From assembly GCA_000687695.1 (NCBI GenBank), contig JHWZ01000003.1, positions 124,001 to 188,000 on the forward strand: 64,000 nucleotides of DNA, read 5' to 3'. The notes beneath the pieces were generated by a model. It did no database searches. It was not told the DNA's origin and worked only from the letters and a program-made list of their open reading frames with translations. A program made the position numbers and the translations under genes. Position 1 is the stretch's first letter, and every line of letters starts with the position of its first letter. Below, one piece after another: positions 42,165 to 51,171 of this stretch. The DNA is from Lachnospiraceae bacterium P6B14 (GTDB lineage Bacteria; Bacillota; Clostridia; Lachnospirales; Lachnospiraceae).

Positions 42165-42189
42165 CACAGAAAAAAGGAGGAAACAAAAA

Positions 42190-43224
42190 ATGAAAAGAAA
42201 ACTGATTGCATTACTCATGGTTATGGTAATGGCATTCGCTCTCACCGCTTGTGGTGACGAGGCAAAACCGGCAGCTGACAATGCAGCTCCTGCAGCAGAC
42301 GATAAGGCAGCTGACGATGCAGCACCGGCTGACAACGCAGACTCAGGTAAGACAATCAAAGTTGGTATCATCAACAACGATCCGAACGAGTCAGGATATC
42401 GTACAGCAAACGACAAAGACCTCAAGGCTAAGTTCTCAGCAGAGAATGGCTACGATGCACAGTTTGCATACAGCCTGAAGAACGATGAGCAGCAGGCATC
42501 TGCTAAGAAGTTCATCGAGGATGGTGTTGATTATCTTCTCCTTTCCGCTGCAGATACAGCAGGATGGGATTCAGTTCTTAAGCAGGCACAGGATGCCGGC
42601 ACAAAGGTAATCCTTTTCGACCGTACTATCGATGCTGATCCGTCTCTCTATGAGGCATCAATCGTATCAGACATGGATAAAGAGGGTCAGACAGCAGTTG
42701 ATTGGCTCGCAGGCCAGAACCTTTCAGAGTACAACATCATCCATATCCAGGGTGTTATGGGTTCAGCAGCTCAGAAGGGACGTTCAGGAGCACTCGATGC
42801 TAAGAAGGCTGATGGATGGAACATCGTTGAGCAGCAGACAGCTGAGTGGAACGCAGAGAAGGCTCAGCAGATCGTACAGGCTGTAATCGATGGTGGCAAG
42901 AAGTTCAACGTAATCTATGCAGAGAACGACGATATGGCTAAGGGAGCTGTAGCAGCTCTTGATAAGGCAAACATCTCACACGGTGTTGGCAAAGACGTAA
43001 TCGTTATGGGATTTGACTGCAACAAGTGGGCTCTTGAGGAGCTTCTCAAGAAGAACTGGAACTATGATGGTCAGTGTAACCCGTTCCAGTCATCATACAT
43101 CGACGATGTAATCAAAAAGCTTGAGGCTGGTGAGACACTCGCTGAGAAGACAATCGTTATGGATGAGAAGGGCTTCGATGCAGAGAGCATCACTCAGGAA
43201 GACGTAGACAACTACGGCATTTGA
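42190..43224 (+). CDS. Sugar ABC transporter substrate-binding lipoprotein
   Basis: This 344-residue lipoprotein has a signal peptide ending LTAC (lipidated Cys near residue 21) and an Ala/Asp/Pro-rich linker. A periplasmic-binding-protein fold (type 1) follows, starting 'TIKVGIINNDPNESGYRTAN'. Blocks 'FIEDGVDYLLLSAADTAGWD' and 'VILFDRTIDADPSLY' follow the pattern of YtfQ, the galactofuranose-binding protein. GGAGG lies nine bases before ATG 42190. A structured element and a terminator separate it from the ATPase gene, so it should be expressed more strongly than the transporter. The actual sugar is not deducible. Confidence 0.9.
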   Translation: MKRKLIALLMVMVMAFALTACGDEAKPAADNAAPAADDKAADDAAPADNADSGKTIKVGIINNDPNESGYRTANDKDLKAKFSAENGYDAQFAYSLKNDEQQASAKKFIEDGVDYLLLSAADTAGWDSVLKQAQDAGTKVILFDRTIDADPSLYEASIVSDMDKEGQTAVDWLAGQNLSEYNIIHIQGVMGSAAQKGRSGALDAKKADGWNIVEQQTAEWNAEKAQQIVQAVIDGGKKFNVIYAENDDMAKGAVAALDKANISHGVGKDVIVMGFDCNKWALEELLKKNWNYDGQCNPFQSSYIDDVIKKLEAGETLAEKTIVMDEKGFDAESITQEDVDNYGI

Positions 43225-43232
43225 TCGCATAA

Positions 43233-43348
43233 GGCATGAGCCTGTGCGCAGTATATGAACAGCGCGTGCTTGCACGCAGATGTACATATACGAGCACAGG
43301 TGAGTCCAACGGACAACGAGAACACGAAGTGTTCGAGTTGCTCATGCC
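43233..43348 (+). repeat. Family B structured intergenic element, copy B2
   Basis: The outer stem is GGCATGAGC (43233-43241) with GCTCATGCC (43340-43348). The inner long hairpin is CTGTGC/GCACAG, GTATATG/CATATAC and GCGTG/CACGC closed by CTTG. The conserved strand CCAACGGACAACGAG (43306-43320) follows, then a third hairpin GAACAC/GTGTTC with a GAA loop flanked by CAAC/GTTG. It starts nine bases after the stop codon. Stem sequences differ from B1 while pairing is kept. Confidence 0.88.
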
Positions 43349-43384
43349 GTGAGCGACAATAAAGAAAATAAGTAACTTTAAGGG

Positions 43385-43416
43385 GGCGCAGCGCAGTTTA
43401 TGCGTTGCGCCTTTTT
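43385..43416 (+). terminator. Intra-operon terminator after binding-protein gene
   Basis: GGCGCAGCGCA (43385-43395) pairs with TGCGTTGCGCC (43401-43411), with one G-U pair, followed by five T. It would reduce transcription into the ATPase and permease genes. Confidence 0.88.
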
Positions 43417-43441
43417 AAAAAAAGTGAGGTGACAATACCAG

Positions 43442-44956
43442 GTGAAGGACAATCATGTTTTAGAGATGCGAGGCATCTATAAAAGCTTCCCCGGTGTCAA
43501 GGCCCTGCAGAACGTAGATTTCACTCTCTGTAAGGGAGAGATACATGCTCTGATGGGAGAGAATGGTGCTGGAAAATCAACCCTTATCAAGGTTCTTACC
43601 GGCGTATACGGAAAGGACGAAGGCGAGATTTTTCTCGATGGGATCGAGGGCGCAGCATCGATCAATTCTCCACAGGATGCTCAGAATTCCGGAATCAGTA
43701 CCGTGTATCAGGAGATCACACTCTGTCCGAACCTCTCCGTAGCGGAGAATATGTACATTGGTCGTGACAAGGGAAAGACAGTTAAATGGAAGAAACGTAA
43801 CAAAGACGCTGACAAAATTCTTACAGAGCTTGACATCCCGGCAAAAAGCACACAGCAGCTTGGATCGTGTTCGCTGGCTGTACAGCAGATGGTTGCTATC
43901 GCGCGTGCCGTGGATATGGAGTGTAAGGTTCTTATTCTCGATGAGCCTACTTCCTCTCTCGATGAGACAGAGGTTGAGAAGCTTTTCGGACTTATGAGAA
44001 ACCTTAAAGCAAAGGGAGTAGGAATCATCTTTGTAACACACTTCCTTGAGCAGGTATATGAGGTCTGCGACAAGATTACCGTACTTCGTGACGGACAGCT
44101 TGTCGGAGAATATGTTATAGAGGATCTGCCGAGAGTACAGCTCGTTGCCAAGATGCTTGGTAAGGAGATGGATGATATGGCAGACATCAAGGGCAATGCC
44201 GAGACTTACTCGGGTGCCGATGCGGATCAGATCGTTTATGAGGCGAAGGATCTTGCAAGTAACTCCGGAATCAAACCTTTTGATTTCCATATCAAAAAGG
44301 GCGAGGTCAACGGCTTCACCGGTCTTCTCGGATCCGGTCGTTCTGAGAGCGTACGTGCCATATTCGGTGCGGACAGAGTTCTCGGCGGTACCGTAAAGAA
44401 GAACGGAAAAGAATTAAAGATCAAAAAGCCTATCCAGGCTATGAAGAACGGAATCGCTTATCTTCCGGAGGATAGAAAGGTCGATGGTATCGTCGGAGAT
44501 CTTTCTGTCAGGGATAACATCATCCTGGCTTTACAGGTAATGAAGGGATTTTTCAAGCCTTTCTCACATGCACAGGCTCAGGCCTTTGCCGAGGAATATA
44601 TAAAGCTTCTCGACATCAAGACAGCTTCGGCTGACACACCTATCAAGTCACTGTCCGGTGGAAACCAGCAGAAGGTTATCCTTGGACGTTGGCTCCTCAC
44701 TCATCCGGAGTACCTTATTTTGGATGAGCCTACGAGAGGTATCGATGTCGGGACAAAGGTAGATATCCAGAAGCTCGTTCTCAAGCTTGCTTCAGAGGGT
44801 ATGAGTATCACATTCATCTCATCAGAGACTGACGAGATGCTCAGAACCTGCTCAAGACTTGTCGTAATGCGCGACGGAAAGCAGGTAGGAGAGCTGACAG
44901 GAGATGAGTTGACACAGAGTGGTATAATGAGTGCTATAGCGGGAGGTGATAAATAA
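43442..44956 (+). CDS. Sugar ABC transporter ATPase (two-domain, YtfR/RbsA type)
   Basis: This 504-residue protein has two fused ATPase domains. The first has GENGAGKST (about residues 40-48), a signature region reading 'LGSCSLAVQQMVAIARA' and Walker B LILDEPTSSLD. The second has a degenerate P-loop (GLLGSGRSE) and the signature SLSGGNQQKV with 'LILDEPTRGID'. This is standard for CUT2-class sugar importers (RbsA, MglA, YtfR). The start is GTG 43442, about ten bases after AGGTGA; no ATG is better placed. The first permease begins two bases after the stop. Confidence 0.93.
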   Translation: MKDNHVLEMRGIYKSFPGVKALQNVDFTLCKGEIHALMGENGAGKSTLIKVLTGVYGKDEGEIFLDGIEGAASINSPQDAQNSGISTVYQEITLCPNLSVAENMYIGRDKGKTVKWKKRNKDADKILTELDIPAKSTQQLGSCSLAVQQMVAIARAVDMECKVLILDEPTSSLDETEVEKLFGLMRNLKAKGVGIIFVTHFLEQVYEVCDKITVLRDGQLVGEYVIEDLPRVQLVAKMLGKEMDDMADIKGNAETYSGADADQIVYEAKDLASNSGIKPFDFHIKKGEVNGFTGLLGSGRSESVRAIFGADRVLGGTVKKNGKELKIKKPIQAMKNGIAYLPEDRKVDGIVGDLSVRDNIILALQVMKGFFKPFSHAQAQAFAEEYIKLLDIKTASADTPIKSLSGGNQQKVILGRWLLTHPEYLILDEPTRGIDVGTKVDIQKLVLKLASEGMSITFISSETDEMLRTCSRLVVMRDGKQVGELTGDELTQSGIMSAIAGGDK

Positions 44957-44958
44957 TC

Positions 44959-46023
44959 ATGAGTATTTGGAAGAAACTTACCAGCAATCAGATTTTTATC
45001 CCGATCGCTGCATTTGTGATCCTTATCATCGTAAATCTGATCCATGATCCGTCATTCTTTGCGCTGTCATTCGGACCGAACAGTGACGGTAATAACGTCC
45101 TTACAGGAAACCTTATGTCAATCCTTGACAGTGGATCAGAGGTTGCCATACTGGCTATCGGTATGACGCTCGTTACAGCAGCATCAGGTGGACAGGATAT
45201 CTCCGTCGGAGCTACCATGGCAATCGCGGGTTCAGTTACACTCCGCATGCTTTGCGGTTCTCCTGACAACCCGAATTATGATGTTATGCAGACACCGATC
45301 ATCGTGGCATTTTTAGTAGCAGTACTTGTATCAATGCTTTTCGGTGCTTTCAACGGACTTTTGGTATCGATCTTCAAGATACCGCCGATGGTTGCGACGC
45401 TGATACTCTTTACGGGTGGACGTTCGATCGCATCCTGGATCAACGGAGGAACACTTCCTCAGGTTAACGATCCTACCTTCAAGATATTCGGTAACTATAT
45501 TCCGGGTATCCCGCTTCCGACACCGTTCATCATCGCGATGGCGTGTGTACTGGTGATGTTCATATTTATGAAGTTTACGAACATCGGTCTGTATGTACAG
45601 GCAGTTGGTATCAATTCAAGTTCATCCAGACTGAACGGATTGAATCCTCAGTATATCAAGTTTATTACCTTTGTTATCCTGGGAATATGCGTGGCAGTTG
45701 CCGGCTTTATCAAAGTAAGCCGTATCGCTTCCATCAACTACTCAGTGCTTGCAAAGGATATAGAGATGGATGCCATCCTGGCGGTAGCGCTCGGCGGAAA
45801 TGCCCTTGGTGGTGGAAAGTTCAACATGGGTGCTTCCATACTGGGTGCGTATGTAATCCAGTTCCTGACGACAACGCTGTATGCGTTCCAGGTTCCTGCT
45901 ACGGCTCTTCCGGCTTACAAGGCTGTCGTGGTCATCATCCTCGTTGTGATGAGTGCGCCTGCTGTACGTGAGTTCTTCAAGAGATTCAAGAAAAAGCAGA
46001 CCGCGGCAAAGGAGGTGGCTTAA
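44959..46023 (+). CDS. Sugar ABC transporter permease, YtfT-like
   Basis: This 354-residue membrane protein has about eight to ten helices and the CUT2 permease signature: 'AIGMTLVTAASGGQDISVGATMAIAGS' and 'DAILAVALGGNALGGGKFNMGASILGA'. It corresponds to YtfT, the first of the two permeases in galactofuranose-type importers. GGGAGG lies within 20 bases upstream of the ATG. The stop is one base from the start codon of the second permease. Confidence 0.92.
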   Translation: MSIWKKLTSNQIFIPIAAFVILIIVNLIHDPSFFALSFGPNSDGNNVLTGNLMSILDSGSEVAILAIGMTLVTAASGGQDISVGATMAIAGSVTLRMLCGSPDNPNYDVMQTPIIVAFLVAVLVSMLFGAFNGLLVSIFKIPPMVATLILFTGGRSIASWINGGTLPQVNDPTFKIFGNYIPGIPLPTPFIIAMACVLVMFIFMKFTNIGLYVQAVGINSSSSRLNGLNPQYIKFITFVILGICVAVAGFIKVSRIASINYSVLAKDIEMDAILAVALGGNALGGGKFNMGASILGAYVIQFLTTTLYAFQVPATALPAYKAVVVIILVVMSAPAVREFFKRFKKKQTAAKEVA

Positions 46024-46024
46024 G

Positions 46025-47071
46025 ATGGAAACAGCTAAGAAACCTTCTTTCTTAACAAAGATCGGACGCATGAATGAGTCTAACCTGCTGCTTTTGATCA
46101 CGGTAGTGATATTCGTGCTTATGTATGTAGGTGCGATCATTTTCCAGGGCGGTGGATTTTTATCAGCGCAGACATTCTTCAATATCCTGAATGATAACGC
46201 GGCGCTGATCATCGGAGCACTCGGAATGAGTATCGTCATGATCACCGGAGGAATCGATATCTCCATCGGTGGTGTGGCTGCCCTCGTTTCCATGTGCTGT
46301 GCGGTATATCTCGAAAAAGCAAACGGAAATATCATTGTTTCACTCCTTATCGCGATCGCTATCGGTCTTGCATTCGGATTGATCCAGGGTTACCTCGTTG
46401 CTTATCTGGAGATCCAGCCGTTCATCGTATCTTTGGCAGGTATGTTCTTTGCCAGAGGTATGACAACAGTAGTTAACAAAGAGCCTTTCAACGTATCAAA
46501 CCCGGGACTTATGAGTCTCAAGGATACACATGTGGTTGTTCCTCTCTTGGGAAAGACCAACAGAAAAGGTATTTATATCGATGCATATGTAGAGGTCGGT
46601 GTGATCGTTGCGATCGTGCTTGTAATCCTGATGTTCGCTCTGCTTCGTTGGAGCAAGCTCGGAAGAAACTTCTACGCAGTCGGTGGAAATGCCAACTCGG
46701 CTCTTATGCTCGGTATCAATGTAAAGCGTACGAGATTTTTATCTCACATTATTTGTTCAGTACTTGCAGGTATCGGCGGCTTTGTGTATTTCGTACACGT
46801 CGGGTCCGGATCGCCCTCGCATGCGATGGGAATGGAAATGGACGCGATCGCCTGCTCGATCATCGGTGGTACGATGCTTACCGGTGGTGTGGGTAACATC
46901 ATCGGAACACTCTTCGGTGTTCTTTCGCTCGGTACCATCAAAAACATCGTTGCTTCTGCCGGACTCGGCGAGGCATGGTGGACAGGTATCACCACGGCAG
47001 CAATGCTGTGTCTGTTCCTCATCATCCAGTCAGTGGTTATGGCTTTCAAGGGTCGTAGCGTGAAAGGATGA
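46025..47071 (+). CDS. Sugar ABC transporter permease, YjfF-like
   Basis: This 348-residue second CUT2 permease shows 'ALGMSIVMITGGIDISIGGVAALVS', 'LEIQPFIVSLAGMFFARGM' and the C-terminal 'DAIACSIIGGTMLTGGVGNIIGT'. The phrase around 'IQPFIVSLAGMFFARG' is especially close to YjfF. Two distinct permeases plus one fused ATPase are the hallmark of the YtfQRT-YjfF system. ATG 46025 follows AAGGAGG by eight bases; a frame reaching back to 45953 lies inside the previous gene and is not the start. Confidence 0.92.
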   Translation: METAKKPSFLTKIGRMNESNLLLLITVVIFVLMYVGAIIFQGGGFLSAQTFFNILNDNAALIIGALGMSIVMITGGIDISIGGVAALVSMCCAVYLEKANGNIIVSLLIAIAIGLAFGLIQGYLVAYLEIQPFIVSLAGMFFARGMTTVVNKEPFNVSNPGLMSLKDTHVVVPLLGKTNRKGIYIDAYVEVGVIVAIVLVILMFALLRWSKLGRNFYAVGGNANSALMLGINVKRTRFLSHIICSVLAGIGGFVYFVHVGSGSPSHAMGMEMDAIACSIIGGTMLTGGVGNIIGTLFGVLSLGTIKNIVASAGLGEAWWTGITTAAMLCLFLIIQSVVMAFKGRSVKG

Positions 47072-47089
47072 CAATATAACTTAACAGGT

Positions 47090-48199
47090 ATGCATATGAA
47101 ACAGGTTATAAAGCAATTTAAGTGTTTCATTAGTTTGATGCTGATCGTAAGTATTATGGTCAGTGGATGCACTCCCGCTTCATCCGATAAGGAAGGGGCG
47201 GGAGATGTTGTCGTTCAGAAGAAACTGATAAAGGTCGGTTTTTCGCAGCTTGGCGCGGAGTCTGACTGGAGGCGCGCGAACACCGCTTCGATGCGTGAGA
47301 CGTTTTCCGAGGAAAACGGATATCAGTTATTCTTTGAGGACGCGCAGCAAAAACAGGCCAATCAGGCTATGGCTATCAGACGATTTATACAGCAGGGGGT
47401 CGACTATATCGTAGTTGCTCCGGCTACTGAGGTTGGTTGGGATATCGCGCTTTCCGAAGCGAAAAATGCCGAGATCCCGGTGATCCTTATAGACAGACGG
47501 ATTAGCGTCAAAGATTCCACCTTGTATACGTGCTGGGTAGGATCCGATTTCAAGCTGGAAGGGGATAAAGTAACAGGTTGGATGAGACAGTTCTTCAGGA
47601 TGAAAAGTATCGATCCGAAGAGCGTTCATATATTTGATCTGCAGGGAACCATAGGAACATCCGCGCAGATCGGAAGGACAAACGGACTCAAGGACGCGGC
47701 AAAGAGAAACGGTTGGGAAATAGTAGAGATGGCCGACGGTGACTTCACTGAGGCAAAGGGTAATGAGGTTACGGATCGTGTGATCCAGGAGCATCCCGAG
47801 ATAAATGTTGTCTATGCGGAAAACGACAATATGGCTCTGGGTGCGGTTAAAGCCATACAAAAGAACGGAAGAAAGGTCGGCATGAACATGGCCGCGGGAG
47901 AGATTCTCGTGGTATCATTTGACGGTGTGAGTACCGAAGCCATGCAGATGCTGATAGATAAAAAGATCGCCTGCATAGGCGAGTGTTATCCGATGTACGG
48001 ATCGAATGTCAGATCCTGTATTGAGGTTATAGAAGCCGGCAAAAAGCCTGACAAAACATCATTTGTCAGCGAGGGGTTATACAGCGCGGATGCGACTATC
48101 ACCCAGGTGAGTGCCGGGATGAGAGATTATGCGGTGACCATAGTCACGCAGGACTGGCTTAACGAGAGAGACATTACAAACATGGGAGATTCGGAGTAG
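47090..48199 (+). CDS. Second sugar-binding lipoprotein of the importer locus
   Basis: This 369-residue lipoprotein has a signal peptide ending VSGC (Cys near residue 25) and a type 1 binding-protein fold: 'LIKVGFSQLGAESDWRRANT', 'IRRFIQQGVDYIVVAPATEVGWD' and 'VILIDRRISVKDSTLY'. These phrases resemble E. coli YtfQ even more than the first binding protein does. The start may be ATG 47090 or the better-charged ATG 47096 two codons on. A second binding protein at the operon end could widen specificity or present ligand to the YesM sensor; both are inference. Confidence 0.88.
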   Translation: MHMKQVIKQFKCFISLMLIVSIMVSGCTPASSDKEGAGDVVVQKKLIKVGFSQLGAESDWRRANTASMRETFSEENGYQLFFEDAQQKQANQAMAIRRFIQQGVDYIVVAPATEVGWDIALSEAKNAEIPVILIDRRISVKDSTLYTCWVGSDFKLEGDKVTGWMRQFFRMKSIDPKSVHIFDLQGTIGTSAQIGRTNGLKDAAKRNGWEIVEMADGDFTEAKGNEVTDRVIQEHPEINVVYAENDNMALGAVKAIQKNGRKVGMNMAAGEILVVSFDGVSTEAMQMLIDKKIACIGECYPMYGSNVRSCIEVIEAGKKPDKTSFVSEGLYSADATITQVSAGMRDYAVTIVTQDWLNERDITNMGDSE

Positions 48200-48203
48200 A
48201 ACT

Positions 48204-48797
48204 ATGGCATTTGAAGACAGCTTTTTGTTATTTTTGCAGGACAATGTCAGAAACGATTTTATGACACCGATCATGAAGGGGGTTACATTTATAGGTGATC
48301 ACGGAGGCTTGGTGTGGATTATTCTGGCGCTCCTTTTGGTCATCATCAAAAAGACAAGATGGGTTGGTATAGGGGTCGGCGGAGCGCTCGCTCTATCCGG
48401 ACTTTTTACAAACCTTATCATAAAGCCTTTGGTACAGAGGGAGAGGCCGTATGCTATGATACCGGGCCTTAATCCGTTGGGGGAGATCCCCACCGATACA
48501 TCATTTCCGTCAGGACATGCATCAGCGGGGATGGCCGCGGCGGTGGCTTTTTTCATAGTACTGCCGTGGATCATGGACAGAACCAAAGCGCACGTACTCG
48601 GTGCGATGATAATAGTGCTTTCGTTGTGTATTTGTTTTTCCAGACTGTATTTGGGAGTGCATTATCCTACAGATGTTCTCACAGGCTTGCTTTTAGGGAT
48701 CATTTATGGTATCATATCGGGAAGGGTAGTTGGTATGATACGAAGGAGGTTTTTGGGCGATGTCGATAGAGATACTGGCGAAGCAGATGAAAAATGA
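48204..48797 (+). CDS. PAP2 superfamily membrane phosphatase
   Basis: This 197-residue membrane protein has five or six helices and the three-part PAP2 active site: KPLVQRERPY (motif 1, about residues 72-81), PSGHASAG (motif 2, about 101-108) and SRLYLGVHYPTDVLTG (motif 3, about 145-160) with the nucleophilic His. Family members dephosphorylate undecaprenyl pyrophosphate (BcrC-like) or phosphatidylglycerol phosphate. Its last 38 bases overlap the proA frame, an unusually long overlap. It starts five bases after the binding-protein stop. Confidence 0.92.
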   Translation: MAFEDSFLLFLQDNVRNDFMTPIMKGVTFIGDHGGLVWIILALLLVIIKKTRWVGIGVGGALALSGLFTNLIIKPLVQRERPYAMIPGLNPLGEIPTDTSFPSGHASAGMAAAVAFFIVLPWIMDRTKAHVLGAMIIVLSLCICFSRLYLGVHYPTDVLTGLLLGIIYGIISGRVVGMIRRRFLGDVDRDTGEADEK

Positions 48798-50067
48798 CTC
48801 GGCACTCATGGCCGCGTCATCTGTAGATATAAGAAACGCAGCACTTTCTGCCATAGCAGATTCTCTGAAGGAGCACAGATCAGAGATATTTGCCGAGAAT
48901 GATAAGGATATGGCGGCGGCCGCAGAGAACGGTGTCGCTGAGGCTGTGGTAAAAAGACTTAAGTTCGATGAGCACAAGCTTGAGGATGTATGTAGCGGGC
49001 TCTCTATGCTTAAGGAGCTTTCTGATCCGCTGGGTAGAGTTACTCTTGACAGAGATCTCGATGAGGGATTGTCACTGAAGAGGATCACCTGCCCGATCGG
49101 AGTAATAGGTGTAATATTTGAGGCGAGACCTGACGCTTTGGTTCAGATCGCCTCTTTGTGTATAAAAAGCGGAAACTGTGCGCTGTTAAAGGGTGGCAAG
49201 GAGACCGTAAATACCAACAGGATACTGTTTAAACTGATCCATGAAAGCGTGGTTAAGACAGGTCTCCCCGAGAACTGTCTGGCGCAGGCGGAAAGCCATG
49301 CGGAGATAGATGAGCTTTTGAAATGTGATAAGTACGTTGACCTTTTGATACCGAGAGGATCAAACGCTTTTGTCCGTCATATCATGGACAATACAAAGAT
49401 CCCCGTTATGGGACATGCGGACGGAATCTGTCATATTTACGTAGATGATGAGTTCGACGAACGGATCGCCATACCGATCATAGTCGATGCGAAGATCCAG
49501 TATACCGCAGCCTGCAACGCGGTTGAGACTCTGCTTGTAAACAGGCGGATCGCGGGTTCATTTTTGCCGAAGCTCTCTGAGGCTCTATCAAAGGAAAACG
49601 TAAAGATAAGGGGAACAAAAGAGGTCACTGATATCATCGAAGGAGCCGGGGGCGGAGCCTCAGATGGTGTCGAGACAATCGGAGACGATGATTTCGATAC
49701 AGAGTATCTGGCGCTCACTGTGGGAGTCAAGTTGGTTGATGACGTGGATGAGGCTATCGCTCATATCAACCTGCACGGCTCACATCACACGGACTCGATC
49801 ATCACAACAAATGCTGACAGGGCTGAGCACTTTATGCAGATGGTGGACTCCGCGGGAGTATATCACAACTGCTCTACGAGGTTCTCGGATGGCTTCAGAT
49901 ATGGTTTCGGAGCAGAGGTGGGTATCAGTACCGGAAAGATCCACGCGAGAGGTCCCGTGGGTCTTGACGGACTCACGACTTACAAATACAAGCTCTATGG
50001 TCACGGACAGATCGTGGGGGATTACGCGTCAGGTAAAAAGAGTTTTCATCACGTAGATAAGCTGTAA
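48760..50067 (+). CDS. proA: Gamma-glutamyl phosphate reductase
   Basis: This 435-residue NADPH-dependent enzyme reduces gamma-glutamyl phosphate to the semialdehyde in proline synthesis. It has the aldehyde dehydrogenase fold with 'PIGVIGVIFEARPDALVQIASLCIKSGN' spread over about residues 110-140, the catalytic Cys in YTAACNAVETLL (about 255), and the C-terminal 'ARGPVGLDGLTTYKY'. GGAGG is present about 11 bases upstream of ATG 48760 inside the PAP2 gene. The glutamate kinase gene proB is not adjacent in this window. Confidence 0.96.
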   Translation: MSIEILAKQMKNDSALMAASSVDIRNAALSAIADSLKEHRSEIFAENDKDMAAAAENGVAEAVVKRLKFDEHKLEDVCSGLSMLKELSDPLGRVTLDRDLDEGLSLKRITCPIGVIGVIFEARPDALVQIASLCIKSGNCALLKGGKETVNTNRILFKLIHESVVKTGLPENCLAQAESHAEIDELLKCDKYVDLLIPRGSNAFVRHIMDNTKIPVMGHADGICHIYVDDEFDERIAIPIIVDAKIQYTAACNAVETLLVNRRIAGSFLPKLSEALSKENVKIRGTKEVTDIIEGAGGGASDGVETIGDDDFDTEYLALTVGVKLVDDVDEAIAHINLHGSHHTDSIITTNADRAEHFMQMVDSAGVYHNCSTRFSDGFRYGFGAEVGISTGKIHARGPVGLDGLTTYKYKLYGHGQIVGDYASGKKSFHHVDKL

Positions 50068-50129
50068 ACATATATGGTATCGTGGGATGCGTACGCTGGT
50101 GGCATGCGCTTTCGAATGCGAGGTAGTAT

Positions 50130-51137
50130 ATGGAAAAAGACAAAAAACTGTTTCAACGACTGTGTATACATTTCGTATTTTTGGCCCTGGCGGTGATCTT
50201 CATCGTGATGGGGTGGTGGATAGCCCTCGCTATCGAGGCGGTCGTGGCTGTCGCTCTCATCGTTCTGATAGCGTTTTACATGGTGAGTTTTACGCTGGTA
50301 AGAAAATCACCCATTGTGAAGGATGATGTCTCGGTACTAGGCCGTCACGGCGAGCTGAATGATTTCGTGAAGGATGCCGTACTGTGGCTCGAGACAGGTG
50401 AAATATGGGAGCAGGTGAGCTTCGACGGGCTGAAGCTGTACGGGAGATTTTTGAAAAATGAGGGCTCGCACGTCTATGCGATCTGCTGTCATGGCTACAA
50501 GAATCAACGTATGCAGGATATCTCAAACCAGGCGAAGCATTTTTATGATATGGGATATAATGTCTTTTGCGGACACGCCAGAGGCCACGGCAGGAGCGAA
50601 GGCAACTATATCGGCATGGGGACGAATGAAAGACGTGACATCGCCGGATGGATAAAAATGATAGTTGAGATGGATCCGGAGGCGAGGATATTTTTATACG
50701 GAGTGTCGATGGGCGGTGCTACCGTGATGACGACAAGCGGAGAGGACCTTCCGGAAAATGTGAAGTGCGTTATACAGGATTGCGGATTTACGAGTCCGTG
50801 GGATGAGTTCACATACCACATAAAGGAACAGTTCGGATTACCATACAGGCCGATACTTGATATCTGTCAGGTGATATCGAGGAGTCGGTACGGGTTCGGA
50901 TTTCACGAGTTTTCCGCGATAGAACAGGTGAAAAAGACGAGCTTGCCGTTTTTGATGATACACGGTGATCTGGACACGTATGTTCCGTACAGGATGTTTA
51001 AACCCTTATATGAGGCGTGCGCCTCGGAGAATAAGAAGGCGGTCACTATAGAGGGAGCAGCACACGCTGAGGCGTATTGGAGAGATCCCGAGACATATTG
51101 GTCGGAAGTGGATAATTGGATTAAAACGTATCTTTGA
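50130..51137 (+). CDS. Membrane-anchored alpha/beta hydrolase
   Basis: This 335-residue protein has two N-terminal hydrophobic segments (about residues 10-55) followed by an alpha/beta-hydrolase fold. The nucleophile is in GVSMGG (Ser near residue 193), the acid in HGDLDTYVP (about 278) and the His in GAAHAEAYW (about 310). The oxyanion region 'ICCHGYKNQRMQD' is typical of the BAAT/BD-FAE-like serine hydrolases seen in Lachnospiraceae. The substrate is unknown. GAGG lies six bases before the start. It is not obviously linked to the flanking proA or GGDEF genes. Confidence 0.88.
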   Translation: MEKDKKLFQRLCIHFVFLALAVIFIVMGWWIALAIEAVVAVALIVLIAFYMVSFTLVRKSPIVKDDVSVLGRHGELNDFVKDAVLWLETGEIWEQVSFDGLKLYGRFLKNEGSHVYAICCHGYKNQRMQDISNQAKHFYDMGYNVFCGHARGHGRSEGNYIGMGTNERRDIAGWIKMIVEMDPEARIFLYGVSMGGATVMTTSGEDLPENVKCVIQDCGFTSPWDEFTYHIKEQFGLPYRPILDICQVISRSRYGFGFHEFSAIEQVKKTSLPFLMIHGDLDTYVPYRMFKPLYEACASENKKAVTIEGAAHAEAYWRDPETYWSEVDNWIKTYL

Positions 51138-51171
51138 TAAATGGCATGTTGGTTTTTATGGAGGATAGTGA

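Noticed and set aside
50070-50129. A further family A remnant before the alpha/beta hydrolase
   Set aside because: GGTGGCATGC with CGCTTTCG recalls part of family A, but the stretch is too short and has no conserved inner stem.
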